Under the pieces are notes generated by a model that was not told where the DNA came from, searched no databases, and worked only from the letters and a program-made list of their open reading frames with translations. Of a stretch of 64,000 bases of DNA, positions 34,973 to 43,661 are shown piece after piece. Positions within the stretch are counted from its first letter, which is position 1, and each line of letters begins with the position of its first letter. The position numbers and the translations under genes were made by a program. Source of the DNA: Deltaproteobacteria bacterium (GTDB taxonomy: Bacteria > Acidobacteriota > Thermoanaerobaculia > Multivoradales > JAHZIX01); contig JAHZIX010000041.1 of NCBI GenBank assembly GCA_022601195.1, positions 1 through 64,000 of the forward strand, in the 5' to 3' direction.

Positions 34973-36021
34973 TTGTCTCCCCCGCCAGTCGTCTGGGAAG
35001 CACGGTAGGCATCTCGGGCTGCGAGTGCTTTGTTGAGGATCTCAGGGGGGACCCATCCTTCCCGCACACTCTGGGCGAAATTCTCGGCAAGATCTTTCCA
35101 GGCTTTCTCCCCAGGAGTTCCCGCTACTCGGCTCACCTTGAGTCCTCGCTTCTCCATCTCCGTAATGGAAGATTGGTCCTGCTTGGGGACCTCTTTCTTC
35201 AGGTGATCCTCCAGCCGAAGAGCCGCCGCTTCCAACTGTTTCCGATCTCTTTCAGAGACCTTCTTCCACACCCGGCTCTGGACCACGGTAGCCCCTACCA
35301 ACGGGGCAAATCCCAGATCGAGCATATTGGGAGCGTTGCGGTACCACTGCAACATCAAAGCCGCCAGGGGAGGGCTTGGAAGTGCCTCGATCATGCCCGT
35401 CTGAAGGCCGGAGAGAATATCGGTCGTGGAAAGCGGCACGGGCCTGTAGCCATTGTCCTTCCACCATTGGACGGAGCGAGCGTCACCGGCGGAAAGGAAG
35501 AACTTCGTGGTCTTCATTTCCGCCAAGGTAGCAATCGGTTCCTTCGAGAACAGGTGAATCCAGCCAGCATGGCCCCAGCCGAGAAATACATATCCCTTTT
35601 TTTCCAACCGCTGCTTCAGCAGAGGAGCCAATGCGCCAGTGACGTGAAAGAGCTCGTCGTAGGACTCGAAGAAGAACGGGATGTTGAAGACGTTGAAACC
35701 ATCGTCGATCTCCGCCAGACCGTTGACGGTCAACACCGCTGCGTGGAGCTGGCCGATGCGCATCTTGCGAATCACGTCCGGTTCGTCTCCAGCGATACCA
35801 CCGGGATAAATCTTCAACGCCACTCGGCCCTCGGTCGCTTCCTTCCAATCGGCCCCCATCTCCTCCACGGCCTGGTCCCAGATCGACCCGTCGGGAGCTA
35901 GGGTGGCAAGTTTGATGGTGACCGCTGCTTCGACCGGAGGAACTCCCCCGACCAAGATGCCCAAGCAGAGCATCCCAAAAGTAACGAGGCGAAAGCTGTT
36001 TCTCGAGGCGACTTTCTTCAA
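34969..36021 (-). CDS. dctP: TRAP transporter solute-binding protein (DctP)
   Basis: 350 residues with a signal peptide (about 1-32) and the DctP fold: IKLATLAPDGSIWDQAVEEM, GGIAGDEPDVIRKMRIGQLHA, NVFNIPFFFESYDELF, LGWGHAGWIHLFSKEPI and WWKDNGYRPVPLSTTDI. It should bind the carried solute in the periplasm. The ATGA of its start overlaps the TatT stop; its TGA overlaps the permease start. Its partner TatT makes it a TatP-type receptor as in Treponema Tp0956/Tp0957. Substrate cannot be told. Confidence 0.95.
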   Translation of the reverse strand: MKKVASRNSFRLVTFGMLCLGILVGGVPPVEAAVTIKLATLAPDGSIWDQAVEEMGADWKEATEGRVALKIYPGGIAGDEPDVIRKMRIGQLHAAVLTVNGLAEIDDGFNVFNIPFFFESYDELFHVTGALAPLLKQRLEKKGYVFLGWGHAGWIHLFSKEPIATLAEMKTTKFFLSAGDARSVQWWKDNGYRPVPLSTTDILSGLQTGMIEALPSPPLAALMLQWYRNAPNMLDLGFAPLVGATVVQSRVWKKVSERDRKQLEAAALRLEDHLKKEVPKQDQSSITEMEKRGLKVSRVAGTPGEKAWKDLAENFAQSVREGWVPPEILNKALAARDAYRASQTTGGGDN

Positions 36022-37004
36022 GGTGACTCCTCCATTAGCTCGAATTCATCTCCACTATCCAGGAAATAGTCGTCGATACGAGCTAGTAGTTCTTCGGCGC
36101 GACGCTGGGCGAGGACATTTGCCAAGCGCCTCGAGGGATCCTGATTGACGTCGATGGCAGCGGCCTTGGCGAGCAAGGCTTCGAATTCTGACCGGTTCTG
36201 CTCACTCACGGATACCGACTTTGCTAGCGTAACGTAAGCTCCCGCACTCCCCCCTCTCGAGAGCTCCAAGGCCCGTTCGAAGTGGCGCCGGGCCCTCTCG
36301 GGGGAACCTCCGGCGGATTCCGGCAACGATTCGATGCTGATCATCGCTTCGTGAAGAGCTCCATCTCCGAAGCTCTCATGGAGCTCCAAGGCGCGCTCGA
36401 GAAGTACCCGCACCACGGGTAGATCAGCGGTCAGCTCCGGCCGGTTCTGGCCGAGGGAAATCGCTGCCCCCCAGGACGCCGCGGTCCAGTACATGACCTC
36501 CGCATGATCCCGCTCCAGGTCGGCGACAGCCTCTTCTGGTTCCAGGATCAGACGCTGGTAGATACCTGGCCGTTCCAAGTCGAGAGCTCTCAAACAATAG
36601 TCTCTAGCTCTCAAATAGAGCTTCAGGGCACGCTCTCGCAGTCGTCGCGCTTCTCGAATGTCATCCGACTCGACGAAAAACGCTTCACTATCTACAAACG
36701 CATAGCTGTATTGGACGAAACCGCTACAGGTAGAGAGCAGGAGACCCGGGTGGCTCGGAGACTCCACCAAGAGAGCCTCCATGGTCTTCAAGGCGAAAGG
36801 GAGGGCATCCTTGACCAGCTCCGGGTCCTCATCTGAAGCGAAAACCGCTGAGCTCTCGCCGAGAGTGTTGGCCAAGCTGTTGATGGCCAATTTCTGCACG
36901 GAACAACCTGACAGAACGACCACCGATAGCAACACCGCCAGCGGCCAAAATCTGTTGCTCCGGATGTTTTTCTGACCGCGGAGTGGAAAAGAAAGAAGAC
37001 CCAT
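36018..37004 (-). CDS. tatT: TatT lipoprotein, TRAP-associated TPR component
   Basis: 328 residues with lipobox VLSGC (Cys near 34), then an all-helical TPR-like body (about 45-320): DPELVKDALPFALKTMEALL, REARRLRERALKLYLRARDY, PERARRHFERALELS. It matches the TatT family of TRAP-associated TPR lipoproteins that trimerise around the DctP-type receptor. The gene is directly upstream of dctP and overlaps it by four bases. ATG 37004 is used; an adjacent GTG at 37007 is possible. Confidence 0.9.
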   Translation of the reverse strand: MGLLSFPLRGQKNIRSNRFWPLAVLLSVVVLSGCSVQKLAINSLANTLGESSAVFASDEDPELVKDALPFALKTMEALLVESPSHPGLLLSTCSGFVQYSYAFVDSEAFFVESDDIREARRLRERALKLYLRARDYCLRALDLERPGIYQRLILEPEEAVADLERDHAEVMYWTAASWGAAISLGQNRPELTADLPVVRVLLERALELHESFGDGALHEAMISIESLPESAGGSPERARRHFERALELSRGGSAGAYVTLAKSVSVSEQNRSEFEALLAKAAAIDVNQDPSRRLANVLAQRRAEELLARIDDYFLDSGDEFELMEESP

Positions 37005-37298
37005 CACAGTGTGACTCTAGTCGGCCGCCAAGAAGAGCGTCAAGGACGAGGGCTTCCAGGCTTGGAAACCGGCGGACGGGTCACGGCCTTTGGCCGCCGC
37101 ATGGAGAGCGCAGTCTCCAGGCTGGTTTGAGCCCCACCGCCTCCGGAGGCATAGGTGCCTGGTCCGGAATATCCGCTGAGACTGCTTCATGAGTCCTGTC
37201 CTATCTCTAGAAACCAGAGGTCTTCTCCCGACAAGTACCGGCGGAGACATGCTGCTGGCTTCAGGCATATTGCCAACCCAGGGTCGCGTGTTTCGATC

Positions 37299-39344
37299 TC
37301 AGGAAGCCTCCAAGGCCTCTAGGGCCTGGGCCAGGCGCCGGGAGCCCGGCAGGTTGGCCAATCCGAGCCGAAGGCATGCTGCCGCTTCCGTCGCCGACTC
37401 GAGCTGCTCGTGCAGTCTGGCGAGAGATAGATAAGACCGTTCATGAATCGGGTCGATCTCCAAAGCTCTTCGATAGGCCTGCCGAGACTCGTCGTACCTC
37501 TTCAGCCGGGTTTGTATCTCGCCTCGGTAAAACCACCCAACCGCATGATTGGGCCGCAGATCCAAAGATCGATCGAGGGAGGCGAGGGCTTTCTCCGGCT
37601 GGCCCAGGCGAAGCAACTGGAGGGCCAGATTGAAATGATCTTCTGGGCTGTTTGGATCCTCTCGAATCCGTTTCTCCATAAGATGGACAGCTTCCGCAGT
37701 TTTTCCCTGTTTGGCCCTAAGAAGGGTGAGCAGCCGCTGCGCCATGGGCTCTTTGGGCTCTTCCTCGAGAATCCTGGTCAGGGTCTCCTGAGCTTCGGCG
37801 AGACGATCCAAGCGGAGCTGAGCTTGGGCGAGATCCAAAAGGGGTTCGACTCCCTCGGGAGGAGTCGATGGCAGCCTGCGACTTAGGTAGTCCACCGGCG
37901 AAGGATCACCCCTGCGGATCACCGCGATGGCACGATAGATCTCTCCCAACACCCCATCCGGCGCGCCTTCTTTCTCGAGCAGGTCGACCTCCGTGAGGAT
38001 AGGGTCCCGCTCCTTCAGGGGAGCCAGCAGCTCTTCTCCTGCGGGCCTTCGTTGAATCTTATGGTCGGTCATGACGACATGAATCACATCCTGAGCTCGT
38101 CGCCGGGGCATGTGGCAAGCAACGCAGCTCTGTCCCTCCACGGATTCTTGTCCCGCCCCCTTCGGCCCTTCCTGGAGGGCCATGGCTTCCCTGGAGCAAG
38201 CGTCGAGCTCGTGGCAACTCAGGCAAGCTTGGCCATAGTGCCGAGCCTTTTCAGCAGGTGCGACCTTGCGGTGAGGGTCGTGGCAAGTCGAGCAACCCAA
38301 CTCACCCTCGCTTTTCAGATAACACGGACTCTGCTGGAGACGGTAAGCGTGATGATTGATTTCGAAGCGTTCGGAGGATGGCAGGGCCTCTTCCTCTACG
38401 TCGATGGGCACCTGGTACTCCGCAAGGTCCTGCCCCGGCCGGAAGGAATAGCTCCCCTGACCGAAGCGGCGCACACCGAAAAGGGCGACAGACGGCTGCA
38501 GGTGGCATTGATTGCAGACGTCGTTTCGCCGTTCCCGAGGCAACCGGGCCGGGTTGACGATGGCTTGCTGTAGCGCCTCGAAGTCCACCTCGGATTGAAG
38601 GCCCAAGCGCACGTGCTCTGCTCCGGGGCCGTGGCAGCGTTGGCAGCCAGTGCCCTCCGGTAGCTCCGCTGGAAACACCTGAGGTTGCCAATAACCATCC
38701 GACCCCGCGGCCACCTCAGGGTAGGCGTTGTGACAGAACATACACTCGCGACGAACCCGCCGAGTCACCCCTTCATGATCAGGCTGGTCATATCCTGGCG
38801 CCATCCGCCACTGGCCGATCTGGCTGTACCAGGACAAGGGCAATTGGTAGAGCTCTCCCCCCGGAGTTCCGTAAAGGTAGGTGCGGGAGGTGGACCCAGA
38901 ACCGAGCACCCAATCGACCGGTTGCTCGAAGACGTTCACTTCGCGGCCCGCCGGGTCCAGCTGATGCCGCCGAAACACATACCGATCGTCCTTCCAGGAC
39001 ATCTGAAAATATCTTCCGGAAGGTTCGTGGAAATAAGGTTTCGCGGAGAAATCTTCGACGATGCGATCCTTGCGGGGCCGAGCGAACGAACGCGCCATTC
39101 CGATCTCTTGATAGCTCTCGAAGAGATCCGTGTGGCAAAAGGCACAAGCTCGATCTTCAACGTACCCTGGAGCCGCACCCGCGGTCTCCGAGAGACCAAA
39201 ACGTTCGAAAGGGTCGGGAGTTGCCAGGCTCGACGGTTGGCTCGAGACTTGGAGGGAAGGTTCCGTCTGAGAACCCGATTCACCAGCCCTGGTCAGAAAG
39301 GTCGTTGCCAGAAACACGATGGGCAGAAGGGAGATGAGGTTCAT
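37299..39344 (-). CDS. Heptahaem c-type cytochrome fused to TPRs
   Basis: 681 residues from ATG 39344, signal peptide about 1-21. Seven CxxCH haem sites: CAFCH, CMFCH, CQRCH, CNQCH, CSTCH, CLSCH and CVACH, spread over about 65-410, in the layout of multihaem cytochrome c554-type proteins. The C terminus (about 490-680) has five or six TPRs (DHFNLALQLLRLGQPEKAL, AVGWFYRGEIQTRLKRYDES). It is a periplasmic or outer-membrane electron carrier that may dock partners through the TPRs. No maturation genes nearby. Confidence 0.93.
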   Translation of the reverse strand: MNLISLLPIVFLATTFLTRAGESGSQTEPSLQVSSQPSSLATPDPFERFGLSETAGAAPGYVEDRACAFCHTDLFESYQEIGMARSFARPRKDRIVEDFSAKPYFHEPSGRYFQMSWKDDRYVFRRHQLDPAGREVNVFEQPVDWVLGSGSTSRTYLYGTPGGELYQLPLSWYSQIGQWRMAPGYDQPDHEGVTRRVRRECMFCHNAYPEVAAGSDGYWQPQVFPAELPEGTGCQRCHGPGAEHVRLGLQSEVDFEALQQAIVNPARLPRERRNDVCNQCHLQPSVALFGVRRFGQGSYSFRPGQDLAEYQVPIDVEEEALPSSERFEINHHAYRLQQSPCYLKSEGELGCSTCHDPHRKVAPAEKARHYGQACLSCHELDACSREAMALQEGPKGAGQESVEGQSCVACHMPRRRAQDVIHVVMTDHKIQRRPAGEELLAPLKERDPILTEVDLLEKEGAPDGVLGEIYRAIAVIRRGDPSPVDYLSRRLPSTPPEGVEPLLDLAQAQLRLDRLAEAQETLTRILEEEPKEPMAQRLLTLLRAKQGKTAEAVHLMEKRIREDPNSPEDHFNLALQLLRLGQPEKALASLDRSLDLRPNHAVGWFYRGEIQTRLKRYDESRQAYRRALEIDPIHERSYLSLARLHEQLESATEAAACLRLGLANLPGSRRLAQALEALEAS

Positions 39345-39446
39345 TCTCCACCTGCCCCTGAATTTATCTCCCCTTGGCAACTCTTTTTCGACCTTTCACT
39401 GCCGCGACCGTCTTGACCTCACAATGGATACGGTACCAGAGCCACC

Positions 39447-40706
39447 CTAACGGACCAGCCAACGAGCCAACCAACGTCTCACCCCCAGGCGCTTTCCCAC
39501 TCCTCCACGGGCCTTCCACCGAGGTAGCTCTCCAGGAGCCATGTCGAGCTCCGCCAGCACGGCTTCCGTGTGCTCGCCGAGAGCGGGAATTCGAGCCCCG
39601 GCAGCCGGACGTTCACCATCGAAACGAGCCGGAAAGGCCAATCTCGGCAGCCCCTGAGAATCGGCAGAGAGCACGCCTTCTTCCAATGCCTGGGGGTGGT
39701 TGGCGGCCTCCTGGGGTGAAAGCACCGCTGCCCCAGGTAAATCGTGGAGATCGAAGAAGACTTCCCATTCCTGACGCTTCCGGGTGGCGATAATTTTTCC
39801 TAACTGGCTCCGGGTTTCCTGGCTCCGGCCCAGACGGCGCCGAGCCAGTTTTTTGGGTCCTAGGTCCCTGGATCCTAAGTCTTTTGAGCCTATGCCTTTG
39901 GAGCCCATGTATTTGGGACTCATGTCCTCAGAACCGAGCGCCTGCCAAAAACGCCGCCAGAATTTCTCTTCCAAGAGGGCCAAAGCGACCCAACCGCCGT
40001 CGGAGGTTCGGTAGAGCTGGTAGCCCGGAAGGGCTCCTGCCAGATCGTGGGATTCCCCCACCTCCCTCGGGCCTGCGACTTCTGCCGCCCAAGCGACCAA
40101 GTTTCCGTGCAGTGCAGCGCCGTAGAGAGACGCGTCGATCCAAGATCCCTGCTGAGTCCGACTGCACCGAGCCACCGCTGCCAGAATGGAAGCGACGGCA
40201 CTCCAAGCCCCTAGCAAATCCGCGCTCGGCACCGCTGGCATCGCCGCCGTGGGAGCCAAGGACCCGGCCACCGCCTGATAGGTCAAGTCGTGACCGGAAC
40301 GCTGGGCTAGGGGACCTTCCTGTCCCCAGCCAGAAAGAGAACAGATCACCAGGGCGGGAAAACGCTGCCGAAGCTCCTTCGGTTCCAGGCCCAGCTTGGC
40401 CAGGCTGCCCGGACGAAAGGTCTCCAGGAGGATGTCCGCCCGCTCCAACAAACGCTCCAGAACCTTCAGCCCAGCCGGCTTCTTGAGATCCAAAGCGACG
40501 CTTTCCACCCCACTGAGAACCTGCGCAGCCAGCGAGCTCACCTTCCCCACGAGAGGAGGCGCATAGCGAACGGGATCTCCCAACCGAGGCTCTTCGACTT
40601 TGATCACCCGAGCACCGAGACTGGCAAGCAGATGCCCCGTGAGAGGCCCTGGGAGATAGCGGCTGAGATCGACGACCAGCATTCCAGCCAGGGGACCAGA
40701 GCTCAT
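39447..40706 (-). CDS. Family III CoA-transferase (CaiB/BaiF, AMACR-like)
   Basis: 419 residues from ATG 40706. CaiB/BaiF signature: MLVVDLSRYLPGPLTGHLLASLGARVIKVEEP, LETFRPGSLAKLGL and SLSGWGQEGPLAQRSGHDLTYQ with the conserved Asp (about 140). These enzymes move CoA between acids or racemise 2-methylacyl-CoA; with the thiolase this favours fatty or branched acyl-CoA turnover. Oddity: residues about 259-283 are five near-repeats of GSK-like pentapeptides from a 15-bp DNA repeat. Last gene of the acyl-CoA operon, 30 bases after the thiolase stop. Confidence 0.88.
   Translation of the reverse strand: MSSGPLAGMLVVDLSRYLPGPLTGHLLASLGARVIKVEEPRLGDPVRYAPPLVGKVSSLAAQVLSGVESVALDLKKPAGLKVLERLLERADILLETFRPGSLAKLGLEPKELRQRFPALVICSLSGWGQEGPLAQRSGHDLTYQAVAGSLAPTAAMPAVPSADLLGAWSAVASILAAVARCSRTQQGSWIDASLYGAALHGNLVAWAAEVAGPREVGESHDLAGALPGYQLYRTSDGGWVALALLEEKFWRRFWQALGSEDMSPKYMGSKGIGSKDLGSRDLGPKKLARRRLGRSQETRSQLGKIIATRKRQEWEVFFDLHDLPGAAVLSPQEAANHPQALEEGVLSADSQGLPRLAFPARFDGERPAAGARIPALGEHTEAVLAELDMAPGELPRWKARGGVGKRLGVRRWLARWLVR
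39856..39930 (-). repeat. Five 15-bp tandem repeats inside the CoA-transferase gene
   Basis: Units such as GATCCTAAGTCTTTT, GAGCCTATGCCTTTG and GAGCCCATGTATTTG follow at exact 15-bp spacing and keep frame, encoding GSKGI, GSKDL, GSRDL, GPKKL. Likely replication-slippage expansion in a surface loop. Confidence 0.75.
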
Positions 40707-40735
40707 GGAGACCAGGCTTTCCAGGAGAAAACCAC

Positions 40736-42181
40736 CTAGGAACGTTCCACCACCATCGCAAAGCCGACTCCACCGGCGGCACACACCGTGAGCAGACCCA
40801 AGTTCAACTGGCGACGCCGGAGCTCATAGAGGATCTGAAAGGTCACTCTCGCTCCCGTCGCTCCAAAGGGATGACCGATAGCGATGGATCCTCCGGTGAC
40901 GTTGAAGCGCTCCAGGTCGACCTCGCCCAGGGGGGCACTCCGGCCGAGCTCCTGGCGGGCAAACTTGGGAGAGGCGAAAGCTTTGAGATTGGAGATGATC
41001 TGCGCGGCAAAAGCCTCGTGCATCTCCACCAGATCCATATCCGCCAGCGCCAGACCGGCCCGCTCCAAGGCCAAGGGAGCCGCATAGGCCGGCCCTTGGA
41101 GAAGCTGGGCTGCCGGGTCTACGGAAGCGAAGGCGAAGGAGCGGATGAAGCCTAGGGGCTCAAAGCCAAGGGAGCGGGCTTTTTCTTCGCTCATCAACAG
41201 GACCGCCGATGCTCCATCCGTCAGAGGGCTCGAATTCCCTGCAGTCAGGCTGCCAAAGTCCGAATCAAGGACCGGTGGCAAGACCGAGAGGGCCTCGAGA
41301 GAGGTATCAGGCCGAAGACCGTTGTCCTCACCGACGAGGTCTCGATACCGAGGCGGAGGCGCGGTAGGAACGATTTGCTGGTCGAAAGCACCGCTGTCTC
41401 GCGCTGCTACCGCCCGCTGGTGGGATAGCAGTGCGATCTCGTCTTGAGCTTGGCGGGAGACGTCGTTCTCCTTAGCCATCTTCTCGCAAGCTTCCCCCAT
41501 GGTCATGCCGGTGCTGTACTCAGCGATCGCTGGCACTTCTGGTGCGAGATCTTTCAGCCTCAGCTTGCCCAACACCGACAGGCGAGCCTTGACGCTGTCG
41601 GCCTTACCAAACTCCCGAAGTCGTTGGACAGCGTTGTGGGAGTAGGAAACCGGCAAGTTGGAAAGGGATTCAGCTCCCCCTGCCAGGACCACCTCGCTCT
41701 CACCGCTCAGGATGCTCTGAACGGCAAAGGCGATGGCTCGATTAGAAGAAGCGCAGGCTAGGCTCACGGTGGTGCCGGGAATGGAGCTAGGCAATCCGCA
41801 CCGCAGCACCACTTCGCGCCCCAAATTGGAGGCCTCGAGGGCCGGTAGGACGACTCCGAAAATGGACAGGTCTATTTGGTTGGGGTCGATCTGGCTGCGG
41901 GCGACCAACTCCCGAGCAGGCACCGCCGCCAAATCCACGACATTCATGGTCTTGAGGAGGCCACCCGCCTTGGCGAAAGGAGTCCTGCAACCATCCACCA
42001 CGGCGACTCGGCCTCCACGACCTCGCAAGTCCACAGTCTTCCCGGAAGCCGAGCTGGTAACTTGCCCGGAGCGACCGCTCTCGGCCCACACGGAGTCGGC
42101 CCGCAAGCTCACCTCTTCTCGAGCTGATGCGTTGTTCCGCGGCGGCAGCGGGTCGGGGAGATCCTGTTCTTGGGGAGCCAT
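40736..42181 (-). CDS. fadI: Acetyl-CoA C-acyltransferase (FadI-like thiolase)
   Basis: 481 residues with about 55 extra N-terminal residues before GRVAVVDGCRTPFAK. Catalytic motifs are complete: nucleophile Cys143 in SLACASSNRA, GHPFGATGAR with the His, CAAGGVGFAMV with the second Cys. The GHPFxATGAR form is like FadI of the anaerobic-type beta-oxidation complex. It cleaves 3-ketoacyl-CoA to acetyl-CoA. It sits between the truncated AMP-binding gene and the CoA-transferase. No FadJ partner in view. Confidence 0.92.
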   Translation of the reverse strand: MAPQEQDLPDPLPPRNNASAREEVSLRADSVWAESGRSGQVTSSASGKTVDLRGRGGRVAVVDGCRTPFAKAGGLLKTMNVVDLAAVPARELVARSQIDPNQIDLSIFGVVLPALEASNLGREVVLRCGLPSSIPGTTVSLACASSNRAIAFAVQSILSGESEVVLAGGAESLSNLPVSYSHNAVQRLREFGKADSVKARLSVLGKLRLKDLAPEVPAIAEYSTGMTMGEACEKMAKENDVSRQAQDEIALLSHQRAVAARDSGAFDQQIVPTAPPPRYRDLVGEDNGLRPDTSLEALSVLPPVLDSDFGSLTAGNSSPLTDGASAVLLMSEEKARSLGFEPLGFIRSFAFASVDPAAQLLQGPAYAAPLALERAGLALADMDLVEMHEAFAAQIISNLKAFASPKFARQELGRSAPLGEVDLERFNVTGGSIAIGHPFGATGARVTFQILYELRRRQLNLGLLTVCAAGGVGFAMVVERS

Positions 42182-42193
42182 GGTTGTCTGTCC

Positions 42194-43159
42194 TTATACC
42201 ATGGGGGAGCTGAGGGCCGCCTTTCCCAGGGGCACCGACGCCATCCCCCTTTGCTGCCAGAAAGCCGCTTCCGAGCCAGACTCTTTGGCCGCTACGATCA
42301 AGACTCCCCTCAGTCGGTCCAAGGGTCGAGGCCATTTATTGGCAGTCCCGCGGCGAAACCAAGCCTTCGCCGCTTTTGGCTCTCGGTGCCAAGGCGCCAG
42401 CTGCTCCGGAGTGCCATAGAGGAGGGTTGGCCTAGCCCAATGCACCGTAGCGTTGTAGGCCGCTGGCTCCGGCTCCAGGACCAACCCCCAGCCCTGCAAC
42501 AAGGCGCTGGTAACCAGCACCCGCTGGCCAACCTCGCGAAGAGGCCGGTGACAGACGACAACATCTCGCCGGGGAGAAGTCGGAAGCGCATCCACGACCC
42601 TCTTCGCCGCCTGTACCACCTGCAGAGTCGTCCATATCTGAGACCGACCTTCTTGGCTCTTCACCCTGACCTCGGCGGCGGGCAGCGACCCAGAGAAGCG
42701 AAGATCAGACCTCTTGCCCTGCTCTCGCAGCAATTCACGAGGTGTCCCCAAGGGCTCAACCCCGATGAACGTCATGTCCTTCGCTGCCTGGCCAGAATCT
42801 TGGTCGGAGGTTGAAGGCGGGACCGTATCTACCCAGTGAGTTCCTGGCGATTCTGTAGCCCGGGCCTGAGGCGGAGCTGCCAAGAAATCAGCTTCCACGG
42901 GCACGGCGCGATGGCCAGCCGCCTGGATGGCCAGGTCGATCACCATGGAGTCAGGATCGCAACGATCGGGAAAGACGATTGAGGTCCCCGCCGGAAGCTG
43001 GTTCACCTCTTGGCAAGCAGCGGACACGGCAGCAGCCATCTGGGCAAAGGAATACCACTGCCAATCGAGGGCCGGCCGGAAAAAGACCCAGGGCTCTTCC
43101 GGCGATATTTCCGCCTGATGAAAAAGGATTTGAACCGGGTGTTCGAAAGCTGCCGTCAA
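42194..43159 (-). CDS. Truncated, degenerate AMP-binding (acyl-CoA synthetase-like) protein
   Basis: 321 residues. Early part (ALDWQWYSFAQMAAAVSAAC) and middle (VVCHRPLREVGQRVLVTSALLQGWGLVLEP) follow the ANL adenylating fold, but there is no A3 P-loop (TSGTTG), no A5 motif and no C-terminal lysine domain. It is about half the family's length and cannot adenylate in the normal way. It overlaps the preceding gene by four bases (ATGA) and is 12 bases before the thiolase, so it is transcribed and perhaps selected for a non-catalytic role. Confidence 0.6.
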   Translation of the reverse strand: MTAAFEHPVQILFHQAEISPEEPWVFFRPALDWQWYSFAQMAAAVSAACQEVNQLPAGTSIVFPDRCDPDSMVIDLAIQAAGHRAVPVEADFLAAPPQARATESPGTHWVDTVPPSTSDQDSGQAAKDMTFIGVEPLGTPRELLREQGKRSDLRFSGSLPAAEVRVKSQEGRSQIWTTLQVVQAAKRVVDALPTSPRRDVVVCHRPLREVGQRVLVTSALLQGWGLVLEPEPAAYNATVHWARPTLLYGTPEQLAPWHREPKAAKAWFRRGTANKWPRPLDRLRGVLIVAAKESGSEAAFWQQRGMASVPLGKAALSSPMV

Positions 43160-43434
43160 CTCACGGCTTTCTTCAGCACCGTGGTGATCTTCTCTTCGAT
43201 CATCCGGGCCATGAGACTCGCCGGAGGACTCAGGGTCGCCTTACCCACGAGCTGATCTCCTTGAAGAACGATCGTTCCCTTCGCCCCAGGGCCCGAGAGC
43301 TCCAACACGTCTCCTTGCCATTGAGACTTCAGCATCCCACCGGGGAACTGCTCTTTGAGGGCGCTGTCGAGGGCCGACCGATGATCGTCCATGGAGGCCT
43401 TCGAGGTCTTCTCTTCTAATACCAAGTTGCTCAT
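43156..43434 (-). CDS. Polyhydroxyalkanoate-system-type small protein
   Basis: 92 residues from ATG 43434: MSNLVLEEKTSKAS, ALDSALKEQFPGGMLKSQW, GDVLELSGPGAKGTI, LVGKATLSPPASLM and MIEEKITTVLKKA. The pattern matches small proteins labelled polyhydroxyalkanoic-acid-system family. Their role is poorly known. First gene of the acyl-CoA operon; weak ribosome site. Confidence 0.6.
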   Translation of the reverse strand: MSNLVLEEKTSKASMDDHRSALDSALKEQFPGGMLKSQWQGDVLELSGPGAKGTIVLQGDQLVGKATLSPPASLMARMIEEKITTVLKKAVS

Positions 43435-43661
43435 GGCGCGCAAATTACCACAAACTCCCCTCCCCGCGCAGCTCGAAAAGGCTGCCTTTGCCCCGCCCAC
43501 AAGACTCGAGTCGAAGGAGGTAGTAAATCCTCATGCCGGCTTCCCGACACCCCAAACAGTCCTCGGGAGAGGGCGGTCCGGTAGGACAGGGAGACGGGCA
43601 GAAAGGCGGGACCAGAAATAGATTCGGACCCTCAACAAAACCCATCGCATAGAATCTCCGC

